Source: Candidatus Kapaibacterium sp.
GTDB taxonomy: Bacteria; Bacteroidota; Ignavibacteria; Kapaibacteriales; UBA7675
Direction: 5' to 3'
NCBI GenBank assembly: GCA_028284775.1
Contig: JANQRB010000110.1
Location: 1 to 35,594, forward strand
DNA: 35,594 nucleotides
Within the stretch, counting starts at the first letter, position 1. The number at the start of each line of letters is the position of its first letter. The notes under the pieces are model-generated. The model did not search any database. It was not told the DNA's origin and saw nothing but the letters and a program-made list of their open reading frames with translations. This document shows, piece by piece, positions 16,591 to 25,393 of this stretch. The position numbers and the translations under genes are program-made.

Positions 16591-18015
16591 ATGAAAGGCT
16601 TGTGCTGCTCGATGCTGCTTCTCTGTACCGCAGCGCTCGTGCTTCCGGCGGAAAAAATCGACCGCAGCTTTTATTACGATTACGGCGAAAAGTTTTACTA
16701 CGAGGTCAGCAATGTTCCCGGGCGGGCTGATGACTCGACGCGCTTTCTGGTCTTTTTTCGTTTGCGTCATGATCTGCTGGCTTTTACGACCGTCAGCGAC
16801 CAGCGTTTACGGCAGGACTTTTTTATGGCCAGGCCGGTGCTTTACGTTGAGTTTGCCGACTCGCTTGGCGTGATCCGTCACAGCACGGAATGGCGCGATA
16901 CGGTGCTGGCGGGCTCATATGAATCAACGATCTCCAAAAAAGAGTACGTCTTCGGTGTGCTGGAATGCAGTCTGTCGCCCGGCACCTACAGTGTCAGCCT
17001 GGAAGTCGGCGACCAGAAAACACCGCGCAGCCTCCGCCGAAAGATACCGCGCGCCGTGGGACGCGATTTCCGTCACTCCGGCCAGATAGCTGATGTTATT
17101 TTTGCCGAGTCGCCATCCGACGATGCGCCTGAATATGTTCGTCCCTTCGCGCTCAAAGGCGATTTGCCCTTTGCCTCCGATCTTCGCGTGCTGGCAGCTG
17201 TTTCGGGTGTAGAATCAGGCACGCGATTTACTTACGAGTTGCAGCGCGTTCTTCCGACCGACAGCGACAAAAATAAGCTCTTGTTCTCCGAGTTCGTCGA
17301 TATCGTCGGCGAGGCCGAAGCGATGATGGAAACGGACCTGCGCATCGACCCTTCCAGCAACTCAAAGGGCATTGTTCTGGAGCGTTTTGTCGCGGGACAG
17401 GAACAGGGGACGGGGCTGCCTTTTGGCCGGGAAGGCGGCCGGAGGAATGATCAGGGGAATGATTCCGGGACCGGGCTGCTGGATTTTTTTATATCAGGTG
17501 CCACGATGGAGCCCGGCGCATATACCCTCGCGATTTACCGGCAGGGAAGCCGTGATACGCTGCGGCGCGACTTTAGGGTAAGCTGGCTCAACCAACCCTT
17601 ATCTTTGCGCAACCTGCGTTATGCTATCGAGTTGACGTATTATCTGACAACCGATGAAGAATATGAAGAGCTGACGAGCGGATCGAAAATGCTGCAACGC
17701 AAAAAATTTCTGCGCTTCTGGCAAGAGCGCGATCCCTCACCCGGTACGGCTTATAATGAAGCGATGGCCGAATTTTTTGCTCGAGTTGACTTCGCCTATT
17801 TCAACTACCAGACGCTCGGACAGCAGGATGGCGCCCGAACAGACCGGGGCAAGATATTCATATTACACGGCCCGCCCTCGGACACCGAACGGATGCTGGA
17901 CCCCGATAAGCCGCTGCAGGAAGTCTGGACCTACAGTAATAATGTGAAAAAACAGTTTGTATTCGAATCGGAATCTTCCGGGAAGTTTATCTTACGACAG
18001 ATCGTCGATCTCTAA
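16591..18015 (+). CDS. GWxTD-domain secreted protein
   Basis: A 474-residue exported protein. An N-terminal signal peptide (~1-20) is followed by a long beta-rich region and a C-terminal GWxTD domain. That domain is a family of unknown function largely from Bacteroidota/Chlorobiota-type and related bacteria. The signature region is GARTDRGKIFILHGPP (near residue 413), so the eponymous Trp is replaced by Ala. EVWTYSNNVKKQFVF and a final Leu-rich strand complete the domain. AGGTAGG just before the ATG is a good ribosome binding site. The 272-base spacer after ruvX suggests its own promoter, which I could not pinpoint. No enzymatic residues are recognised; a cell-envelope role is inferred. Confidence 0.88.
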   Translation: MKGLCCSMLLLCTAALVLPAEKIDRSFYYDYGEKFYYEVSNVPGRADDSTRFLVFFRLRHDLLAFTTVSDQRLRQDFFMARPVLYVEFADSLGVIRHSTEWRDTVLAGSYESTISKKEYVFGVLECSLSPGTYSVSLEVGDQKTPRSLRRKIPRAVGRDFRHSGQIADVIFAESPSDDAPEYVRPFALKGDLPFASDLRVLAAVSGVESGTRFTYELQRVLPTDSDKNKLLFSEFVDIVGEAEAMMETDLRIDPSSNSKGIVLERFVAGQEQGTGLPFGREGGRRNDQGNDSGTGLLDFFISGATMEPGAYTLAIYRQGSRDTLRRDFRVSWLNQPLSLRNLRYAIELTYYLTTDEEYEELTSGSKMLQRKKFLRFWQERDPSPGTAYNEAMAEFFARVDFAYFNYQTLGQQDGARTDRGKIFILHGPPSDTERMLDPDKPLQEVWTYSNNVKKQFVFESESSGKFILRQIVDL

Positions 18016-18193
18016 ACCCGCCCAGGCTTTGACGGTGGAGGTCTCCTCTCTTCCCGTTGCTGCAGGTGCTGAATGTGCTTGTTAGCCCTTTTGTGATGTC
18101 GCTCGGACAGCGCAGTTCCGGCCATTTTCGATTGTAATGATTTTTGTTAACTTGGATTTTGAATGCTCGCACCTGTGCAAAGGATGAACCACT

Positions 18194-19219
18194 ATGTCTA
18201 TGCCATCCAACGGCGAAACGCAGATAAGCGGTGGCGATCTGCCGGACTTTCATTCGCTCTCACCCAATCTTGTCATTAATCTGGTCGAAAAAGCGCTCGC
18301 TAAAAAGTTGACAAATTTTTGTTTGTCATTGACATCGTACATCAATCGTGTTTATGAGCTCAGGAGTGAAGACGGCGACGGCATTGTCGTCAAATTCTAC
18401 CGACCGGGGCGCTGGAGCCGCGAAGCTCTTCAGGACGAACATGACTTTCTGGCGGAACTGACGGAGCATGAGCTGCCCGTTGTGGCGCCCCTCTCATTCG
18501 CCAACGGCGCAACGCTTGAAGAATTTCAGGGGATGTATTTCACGTTGTTCCCAAAGCGGGCGGGCCGTCCGCTGGATGAGCCGAACGACGAGGAGTGGAT
18601 GCAGCTGGGACGTCTTTTGGCGCGGGTCCATAATGTCGGCGCCGGTGCCAATCCGCGTGATCGTATCACGATGGCGCCGGAGGCATCTACGCGTGCTAAC
18701 TGCGACCTTATTTTGCAGGGGAATTTCATTCCACCCGATCTGTGCGACGAATACCGCGCCGTCACCGACACTTTGCTGGCATTGATTACACCGATGTTTG
18801 AAGACAAGGAGCGAATCCGCATCCATGGCGATTGTCACCAGGGCAATATCGTCAACCGACTTGACGGTCAATTCTATCTGATAGATTTCGACGACATGGC
18901 GCTTGGCCCGGCGGTACAGGACTTTTGGATGCTGTTGCCCGGTCACGCCCGCGATTGCCTGATGCCGATATCGATGTTCCTGGAGGGCTACGAGACCTTC
19001 CGAACATTCAATCGTTCCATGCTCGATCTGATTGAACCCTTGCGGGCGATGCGTTACATCCATTACTGCGCCTGGTGTGCCGTTCAGGTGGCTGATGGCG
19101 GCTTTGCAAGAGTAGCGCCGGATTGGGGCAGTGAACACTACTGGCGCCGGGAGATCAAAGATCTGAGGATGCAGATCGATGAAATCAAAGCCGGCGAAGG
19201 ATTTTTCTGGGCCGTCTGA
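18194..19219 (+). CDS. srkA: SrkA/RdoA-like stress-response Ser/Thr kinase
   Basis: A 341-residue protein kinase of the aminoglycoside-phosphotransferase fold, close to E. coli SrkA (YihE/RdoA), which phosphorylates Ser/Thr proteins under envelope stress. The ATP lysine lies in IVVKFYRPGRWS. The catalytic loop is HGDCHQGN (211-218) and the metal loop is IDFDD (230-234). The following GPAVQDFWMLLPG and LIEPLRAMRYIHY match SrkA specifically. AAGGA lies about 10 bases before the ATG. It is followed 66 bases later by a transketolase-like gene, probably in the same transcript. The substrate is unknown. Confidence 0.92.
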   Translation: MSMPSNGETQISGGDLPDFHSLSPNLVINLVEKALAKKLTNFCLSLTSYINRVYELRSEDGDGIVVKFYRPGRWSREALQDEHDFLAELTEHELPVVAPLSFANGATLEEFQGMYFTLFPKRAGRPLDEPNDEEWMQLGRLLARVHNVGAGANPRDRITMAPEASTRANCDLILQGNFIPPDLCDEYRAVTDTLLALITPMFEDKERIRIHGDCHQGNIVNRLDGQFYLIDFDDMALGPAVQDFWMLLPGHARDCLMPISMFLEGYETFRTFNRSMLDLIEPLRAMRYIHYCAWCAVQVADGGFARVAPDWGSEHYWRREIKDLRMQIDEIKAGEGFFWAV

Positions 19220-19285
19220 GGCAGGCGATGAGCCGGGCATCCGCTCGCTGCAAACATTATTCACAGCTGAGGATCAACATCGGTT

Positions 19286-21550
19286 ATGAGCGGCTTCGAA
19301 CAATATTTCCTTGCCTCCCAACGCGAGCGGAATGCGGCATTGCTGGACAATGCTTCCTTATTGGGCCGGGAGCTCCACTCCGCGACGCTGCCTTTGCACA
19401 TTGATATTGCTGCAAGGTCCGGGCTGAGCCCTGCAAGCCAACTTGCAATGGAAGCTCTGCAAATCGAAGCGGCGCGTACAGCAATCGAGTCGCTGGCCTC
19501 GCTGGCGACGATTGGCGAAATGGATCATCTTGGCGGCGGCCTGGAACTGATTCCCGCGCTGACTCTCAGCCTGGCCTTAAGCGACGGCGAGCGCGTTCAG
19601 TACACTATTGAACACGCCCATACCAGTATCGGCTATTTCGCGGCACTGGCCGCTTTTGGTTATGTGCCGACGGACAGCGTCGTCGAGTCCTTTCGCCGCG
19701 GCATTGAGATTACCGGTCACGTATCATGGCTGCCGGGCGGTACACAGCTGAACGGCGGACGTCTTGGTGTCATTATCCCGGTCGCGGTCGGACAGGCCCT
19801 GGGGCTACGGGCCAATCTGGGCGCTGGCGCGTGGGTCCTGGCGCATTGCGGCGATGCCGGCTGGATTGCCGGTCAGGCGCTGAACGGTTTCAATGGCGCC
19901 GACCTGCACAATGCTCCGATCACCTTCGTAATGCATCGCAACGGCATTCAACTATCCGGCTCTACTCGCAGCGTTATGGATAAAGATCCGCGCGGAATGG
20001 TGGAAGCGATGGGCGTGACGATTATCGAAACGCCGAGCCTCCACGATCTACCCGGCCTGTACGAAGCCTATCGCCAGGCCTATGACCTCGCCCGGGAAGG
20101 CCGACCGTCCATGATTTACCCGACAGGTGAGGAAGGGCTGTCATTGGAGCAATGGGCTGAGCGGTTGGGTATCGCCGCTGAAGCGAAGCGATTCGCGGCA
20201 GCTAACGGTGTCGCGTCCGATACCAAACTTTGGGTGCCGGGGTCGCTGATGAGTTATCGTGACCCTGTACCAATGCTGGAATGCCTGTTTTTGGTCAACG
20301 ATCTGCCGGGCGGCGCCGGTCATCACGATGGCCATATGAAGGGACGCAAGGTCGGGGAAGTATTAGACAATCCGATGCTTCAGATGAGTAGCGGGCAGCA
20401 CGAGGCATTGGCTTCGCTACGAGCCCGGCCGCCGCGCCGGCAGATCCAGCGAGCTCGTCCGGCCGTTGCTTCGCCTAATCTCCTGCTGAGCTCGCAGGCG
20501 CTGGAACACATCCAGCTGCCCGAGGCCGGTACGGCGGTATCTGCGCGAGTCGGGACGGAAGCAGCCTATGCGGCGCTGGCGCGCGCCTATCCGGAGCAGA
20601 TGTTTGTCGTCTCCTGCGACCTGGACGTCTCGACGAAACTCGCCAAAGCAGTGAGCTATTTGCCGCCGAGGCATCAATTTGAAATGAGTATCGAAGAGCA
20701 GGCGGCGGCATTGATGGCCAATGGACTGGCGCTCGCAACGCCGCATCGACCTCAACTGACGGTGTTCTCGACATTTGCCGCCTTTTTCGAGGGCATCGCG
20801 CGTGAGGGCTTCGAATTTTGGCGTTATCAACGCAATCTGAATGGAGTCAATGAAGGTCTGAATGTTGCTTTTCACCTTTCCCATGTCGGCGCGAATACCG
20901 GTCGCGATCACTTTAGCGGCTGGGGACTCGATTGGATCACGCTGGCGCTGGGCTATCTGCCCTATCTGCATCGATTTTACGCGCCTTGCGATGCGCTGTC
21001 GGCCTTTGCGGCCGTCCGCGACATGGCCGCCCACTACGGCGGACACATTATCGGAATTCCGCGTGACAAACTACCGGTCTTGCGCGGGCAGGACGGCAGC
21101 GCCGTCTATGATCCATTTGCCGACTGGCAGGCCGTCACGCCGCTGCGCCGCCATCCCGGCGCGCGACATGCAATTCTGGCTATGGGTGCGCCTGCCGGCC
21201 TCGCCGGTGAAGCTGCGGATCAACTTACTGCGGGCGGCTTGCCGGTGGACGCGATCATCATTAACGGTCTTCCGCTGGCAGAGTCGGAGCTGCACGCTTG
21301 CTGCGAGCGCTATCGGGGCGGCCTGGTGACGATCGAAGACGGCATAATCGGCACACGTTCTACGGGCTTGCGGGGTTTTGCCGGCCTGGTGGCGGGCCTG
21401 GCCCATTCCTGGGGCATCGACAGCGAACACGTCGGAATCGTTGATCCGCGCACGGCTCCGTCGGATGGTTTTGAGGAAGTGTGGCGGCATTTCGGCATTA
21501 CCAGTGAAGCGCTCGTCCGGGCCGTCACAATGTTGAAGGCCGTAAGTTGA
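19286..21550 (+). CDS. Divergent transketolase-like ThDP enzyme
   Basis: A 754-residue protein with the three-domain layout of transketolase-family enzymes: ThDP-binding (PP) domain ~40-330, Pyr domain ~420-600 and C-terminal domain ~620-750. The cofactor motif is present but changed: G189-D190-A191 replaces GDG, and after the usual spacing HRNG (R218-N219) replaces NN. E471 in SIEEQAAA matches the glutamate that activates the thiazolium ring. GGRLGVIIPVAVGQALG is the family's conserved Gly loop. It is longer than common transketolases (about 660) and lacks several of their substrate His blocks, so a different donor/acceptor pair or a pyruvate-type reaction is possible. GAGGA lies 12 bases before the ATG. 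It probably forms an operon with the SrkA-like gene. Substrates are unknown. Confidence 0.82.
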   Translation: MSGFEQYFLASQRERNAALLDNASLLGRELHSATLPLHIDIAARSGLSPASQLAMEALQIEAARTAIESLASLATIGEMDHLGGGLELIPALTLSLALSDGERVQYTIEHAHTSIGYFAALAAFGYVPTDSVVESFRRGIEITGHVSWLPGGTQLNGGRLGVIIPVAVGQALGLRANLGAGAWVLAHCGDAGWIAGQALNGFNGADLHNAPITFVMHRNGIQLSGSTRSVMDKDPRGMVEAMGVTIIETPSLHDLPGLYEAYRQAYDLAREGRPSMIYPTGEEGLSLEQWAERLGIAAEAKRFAAANGVASDTKLWVPGSLMSYRDPVPMLECLFLVNDLPGGAGHHDGHMKGRKVGEVLDNPMLQMSSGQHEALASLRARPPRRQIQRARPAVASPNLLLSSQALEHIQLPEAGTAVSARVGTEAAYAALARAYPEQMFVVSCDLDVSTKLAKAVSYLPPRHQFEMSIEEQAAALMANGLALATPHRPQLTVFSTFAAFFEGIAREGFEFWRYQRNLNGVNEGLNVAFHLSHVGANTGRDHFSGWGLDWITLALGYLPYLHRFYAPCDALSAFAAVRDMAAHYGGHIIGIPRDKLPVLRGQDGSAVYDPFADWQAVTPLRRHPGARHAILAMGAPAGLAGEAADQLTAGGLPVDAIIINGLPLAESELHACCERYRGGLVTIEDGIIGTRSTGLRGFAGLVAGLAHSWGIDSEHVGIVDPRTAPSDGFEEVWRHFGITSEALVRAVTMLKAVS

Positions 21551-21686
21551 AGGGCGTGACGACCTGAGTTCAGCCTTGGATATTGAGAGCGGCCGCTGCG
21601 CAAATCGTTTTCAACATTGGGAAAGATTTACTATCTTCCGCCGACGAAATTGTATAACACTACGAGGATAAAAAACCGTCCTGTCG

Positions 21687-22820
21687 ATGGTATTACTGCT
21701 GGTATTTGCACTAATTGCTCTTGTCTTTTCATTTCTTTGCTCGATCTTTGAATCCGTCTTACTGTCCATTCGTCCGTCCTTTGTTAAGTCACTCGAAAGC
21801 AAAGATCATAAAACAAGCGTCTTGTTAACCAGGCTGCGAGAGGATATTTCACGTCCGCTTGCGGCAATATTGAGTTTAAACACGATTGCCAATACCATGG
21901 GTGCCACCGGTGTCGGCATTCAGGCTGCCGTTGTATTCGATAATATTCCCGGTGGGGTAGTGGCCGGGATTCTGACACTTCTGATACTCGTCTTTTCCGA
22001 GATCATTCCCAAGACGCTTGGCGCTATGTATTGGCGGGAGCTCGCTAAAGTCGTCGCCCATTCCATCAATGCGCTGGTGATCGTTCTGCTGCCCTTTGTC
22101 TGGCTCTCCAAAGCGATTTCGTCCATCGTCTCGCGCGGAACGCAGGAAAATCAAGTGAGCATCGAGGAGTTCACGGCGTTGACGCAAATCGGCGAGAGCG
22201 AAGGAGTATTTAAGGAGCAGGAGTCCAAGATTATTCATAACCTGCTGCGATTTCGCACGCTGCGGGTGTCGGATATTATGACGCCGCGTACCGTTGTCGT
22301 CGCGTATGATACCCAACAAACCGTTGACGAGTTATTGGCTGAACACCCCAAACTGCCGTTTTCTCGCATCCCGGTCTATGAAGGGCGTCTGGACGACATC
22401 AGCGGCTATGTGCTCAAAGATGAGCTCTTACAGAATCAGGCTGAGAACAAAGAGACCAGCAAACTTGAAGATTTGCGCCTGGATATCTATCCCGTCCCGG
22501 ACACGATGACCTTACTGGAGCTTTTCGGCAATTTGCTCGACCGGCACGAACACATCGCCCTCGTGGTGGATGAGTACGGCGGCTTCGCGGGCATCGTAAC
22601 GATGGAAGACATTATTGAAACGCTGCTGGGCCTTGAGATCTTGGATGAAACCGATCGGACTTATGACATGCAGGCGCTGGCGCGCGAACGATGGAAACGC
22701 CGTGCCAAGCAGCTTGGTCTGCTTACTGAAGTTTCGGTCGAAACCAGCGCAGTAACTGAGGAAGTAGGCAGCTTACGTTCTCAGGCCGGCGCCGGTCGGG
22801 ATGATGAGGCCAAAGAGTAG
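21687..22820 (+). CDS. CNNM/CorC-type membrane protein with CBS pair
   Basis: A 377-residue integral membrane protein. The N-terminal CNNM (DUF21) domain covers ~1-175 with four hydrophobic segments, including SFLCSIFESVLLS and the conserved SEIIPKTLGA. Two CBS domains follow at ~195-320 (VSDIMTPRTVVV; RIPVYEGRLDDISGYVLKDEL; VVDEYGGFAGIVTMEDIIE). The usual C-terminal CorC/HlyC transporter-associated domain is absent and replaced by a ~50-residue polar tail. Family members are tied to Mg2+ or Co2+ efflux and were once called hemolysins. GAGGA lies rather far (about 20 bases) from the ATG. The preceding stop in frame rules out a much longer N-terminus. Confidence 0.92.
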   Translation: MVLLLVFALIALVFSFLCSIFESVLLSIRPSFVKSLESKDHKTSVLLTRLREDISRPLAAILSLNTIANTMGATGVGIQAAVVFDNIPGGVVAGILTLLILVFSEIIPKTLGAMYWRELAKVVAHSINALVIVLLPFVWLSKAISSIVSRGTQENQVSIEEFTALTQIGESEGVFKEQESKIIHNLLRFRTLRVSDIMTPRTVVVAYDTQQTVDELLAEHPKLPFSRIPVYEGRLDDISGYVLKDELLQNQAENKETSKLEDLRLDIYPVPDTMTLLELFGNLLDRHEHIALVVDEYGGFAGIVTMEDIIETLLGLEILDETDRTYDMQALARERWKRRAKQLGLLTEVSVETSAVTEEVGSLRSQAGAGRDDEAKE

Positions 22821-23042
22821 ATTCGGCACGTGGCTCTGGCTTACTTCAATCGGGCTAAGGCGCGCAATGAGCGCCGTCACAGCGATGAGACATGATTTTC
22901 GATACTTGTGCGGTCTACTCGGCAACGATGCCAAAATCTTGCGATGTTCCGGCTCGCATTGACTCCAGGCGTCCACCAAAGCGCGGTGAACACTCTCGGT
23001 TTCCGGGCAGTGTAACAATCCGGTTCGGCTCGACCGAATGAA

Positions 23043-23672
23043 CTAGCGGACACGTCGAAACCGGTAACCTCCTTTTTGTGCTCCCCAGACTTGTTGATCC
23101 TGATCGTCGAAACCGCGATCCCATGACATGATTTCATCAGCCTCGATGCGAACCGAGGAAGTAGCGTATGCCGCTCCCCGAAGCGAACTTCGACAGCTAC
23201 TGCCTTGTGTACTGCCTTCAAAGCTGCCGTCAGCCCCATGACGGAGAATGACGGTGCAGCCTTCGCGCAATTCCAGCTGAGTCGGGTCGATGGCATCGAA
23301 TGCAGCCGGATCCCGCCACCATCCCGCAAATCGCAGCGGATCGCCGGGTAAGGTATATACTTCGCTGTGCAGACTTTCGTCCGGCTGTTCCGTAATCCTG
23401 TAAATCCGCTGCCGATATGGCTTGCTCAGGCTGCTAGCTACGGCCTGCTCGACATACATCCAGCCCGCGTCCTGGCGGTCTTCCCAGATCCGGACCATTT
23501 CCAGGCGAATGTCAAAGTATGAACTGTCCTCGGCGGCCTGCTGCGCGCTGCTGAATGATCCGCCGAGAAGGTCAAGCAGTAACTGCGTCGCGCTCGGTGT
23601 TTTTGCAATGGCGACACAGCTTAGAAAGAGACAAAGCTTGCAACAGATGATAGTGCGTAATGATACGAACAT
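23043..23672 (-). CDS. CpeT/CpcT-family exported protein
   Basis: A 209-residue protein whose body matches the CpeT/CpcT family: LLGGSFSSAQQA, then YVEQAVASSLSKPYRQRIY, a Cys-containing strand (REGCTVILRH), GSFEGSTQGSSC, and the highly conserved SWDRGFDDQDQQVWGAQKGG. In cyanobacteria CpcT attaches phycobilin to phycocyanin, but homologues in non-photosynthetic bacteria have no known role. I chose the ATG at 23672, not the upstream in-frame one at 23738, because it gives a signal peptide (SLRTIICCKLCLFLSCVAIA). CGGAAG precedes it. It is a lone minus-strand gene among plus-strand neighbours. Lipid, bilin or heme binding are possibilities, none shown. Confidence 0.85.
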   Translation of the reverse strand: MFVSLRTIICCKLCLFLSCVAIAKTPSATQLLLDLLGGSFSSAQQAAEDSSYFDIRLEMVRIWEDRQDAGWMYVEQAVASSLSKPYRQRIYRITEQPDESLHSEVYTLPGDPLRFAGWWRDPAAFDAIDPTQLELREGCTVILRHGADGSFEGSTQGSSCRSSLRGAAYATSSVRIEADEIMSWDRGFDDQDQQVWGAQKGGYRFRRVR

Positions 23673-23738
23673 CGGGCTTCCGAATATTGAGATGAAACAA
23701 AAAGGCGATCGAGTTCGATGAATGCTGCGAATGTACAC

Positions 23739-24814
23739 ATAATTCTGAACAGAGCTGTGACGATAGTCCCTGCGGCGCCGGTCGCTTCATTCGCAGGCCG
23801 ATAACACGCGCCTGTCTTTCGGACATGAACAGCGACAAGCGGGCCGGAATCTTCCTAATGTTGCACAGGAGGCTTGAGATCGACCATCCCCTTATTGTCG
23901 GGAAACTGAGGGGAAGGGACGTGAATGGTCCACAGCAATGTGTTGCGGAGTGACACCTGACCAAGTTCGCAACGCTATCGACATGGCGACCGATAAACTG
24001 GACAGCGCCTTCTCCTGATTGAGCCATTTATTGCTACTCACCCGATCTTGAAGGAGCGGAGGAATTGCCGCAATTCGAAAAAGCAGCTCAGCTGACCGCT
24101 GAGAGTGTAAAACAGTGCGTTAAATCTTTACCAGCATTTCTGAGGCCGGCAGGTGCCGTCAATGTGACAAAAGATTTGTATCCTTGCGTCGTTCTGCACG
24201 GACCAGGCTAAACGACAGAAGAGAAAGAACTATGAGGATGCGTCAATCGATCGTTGAGATCGGGTCGATTGACGTGGGGTGCTGTGCAGGCATTTTTTGG
24301 TTGGAGGTGGAGGGGGCCGGGCCGGAAGGGACAATAGGTGCGCTTTGAACGGTTGTTGCAGCAATTATATTTGCGCCTCCTCTTATCCTGGCTGCTCCAT
24401 AACTTCTCTCGCTTCACTCCATGCATCTTGATCGCCAAAGCTCGGACTCGACTCCCGTTTTGAACCGCCAAAGCCAATTCAATCCAGGAAGCAATCCAGA
24501 ATTTACAGGGCAAAGTCTGCGCGTAGCGTGCCGTTAAAGTTTAACAGCCGAATGAATAGGCTTCACTCATTCCTCGCTTGGACGCTGGGAAACACAACGC
24601 GGGATTTCAGGTGACAGGTTACTGCCGTACCGAATCAAAGATGGAGTATACCGGCTGCCTCCAGACGACGATTCACCCGGCCTGGCGAATTCAGGCATTT
24701 TGCGTCCGCACCAATCTGAAGAAAATCTTATATTGACCCCGCAGTATTTACAGGAAGAAACGCGATGCCTGCCTGGTCCTCCCGAGAGAGTCGCCGGGCA
24801 GCGGAATATCGGCT
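23739..24814. other. Gene-free stretch with several short palindromes
   Basis: No convincing gene was found in about 1.08 kb. Small perfect palindromes lie at 24062-24076 (GAATTG-CCG-CAATTC), 24087-24103 (CTCAGC-TGACC-GCTGAG), 24241-24274 (separate entry) and 24533-24545 (GTTAAA-G-TTTAAC). These may be operators, RNA structure or gene remnants. The short reading frames present have neither ribosome binding sites nor family signatures. Confidence 0.5.
24241..24274. repeat. Perfect 10-bp inverted repeat with 14-base loop
   Basis: CGTCAATCGA (24241-24250) and TCGATTGACG (24265-24274) are exact reverse complements. The loop holds GATC copies that could form a smaller inner hairpin. A T6 run occurs about 20 bases later (CATTTTTTGG), too far for a standard terminator. 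It may be a structured RNA element or a protein-binding site. Confidence 0.55.
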
Positions 24815-25393
24815 ATGAAAAGCTACTTGAAAACTATTGTTGTGGCCCTAGTGGCGGTCGCGCTTTTGCGTGCACTTGTTTCTCTGCTTCAGGGAGGCTA
24901 TGAGGTGGGCGAAATGATGGATGCCTACCGCGGCGTGGCTGTCTACTACAACGGTACGCCGTCATCGCAGAGTCATGGTCGGCATTATAATGTCGACGAT
25001 TACTATTACGGCCAGAAATGGCAATGTGTCGAGTTTGTCAAGCGATTTTACGCCGACGCGCTGGGGCACCGGATGCCCGACGGATGGGGGCATGCTAAAG
25101 ATTTTTTCGACCGGCGCCTGAGACAGGGTGCGTTCAATGAGCGGCGTGGCCTGCTGCAGTTCAACAATGGCGGCAACGTACCGCCCGAGCCAAATGATAT
25201 TGTTGTTTTTCAGGATACCGGCCTAGGGCACGTAGCCGTCGTTACGCGCGTTGACGAATCCGAAGTGGAGCTAATCCAGCAAAATGTGCCGGAGGCCAGC
25301 CGCGAAATGTATCGCCTGATTAATGACAATACCGTCTATCTGCTCGAAGGATCACGCAAGGCGGCCGGCTGGATGCGCAAGCGCGGCGATTAG
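24815..25393 (+). CDS. Membrane-anchored CHAP-domain amidase/peptidase
   Basis: A 192-residue protein with an N-terminal membrane anchor or uncleaved signal (~6-26) and a CHAP (NlpC/P60-related) domain. The catalytic triad is readable: C71 in WQCVEFVKRFY, H139 in GLGHVAVV, N157 in IQQNVPE. The WQCVEF context resembles the amidase half of glutathionylspermidine synthetase/amidase more than phage lysins. Known family members cut peptidoglycan peptides or gamma-glutamyl/spermidine amides. The stop codon TAG shares its G with the GTG of dinB, so the two are translationally linked. Substrate is unknown. Confidence 0.88.
   Translation: MKSYLKTIVVALVAVALLRALVSLLQGGYEVGEMMDAYRGVAVYYNGTPSSQSHGRHYNVDDYYYGQKWQCVEFVKRFYADALGHRMPDGWGHAKDFFDRRLRQGAFNERRGLLQFNNGGNVPPEPNDIVVFQDTGLGHVAVVTRVDESEVELIQQNVPEASREMYRLINDNTVYLLEGSRKAAGWMRKRGD

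Noticed and set aside
23572..24027. 151-codon minus-strand frame overlapping the CpeT-like gene
   Set aside because: It overlaps a recognised gene in another frame and shows no coherent protein pattern.
24208..24513. 101-codon minus-strand frame in the gene-free stretch
   Set aside because: No ribosome binding site, no recognisable family, and it covers the 10-bp inverted repeat.
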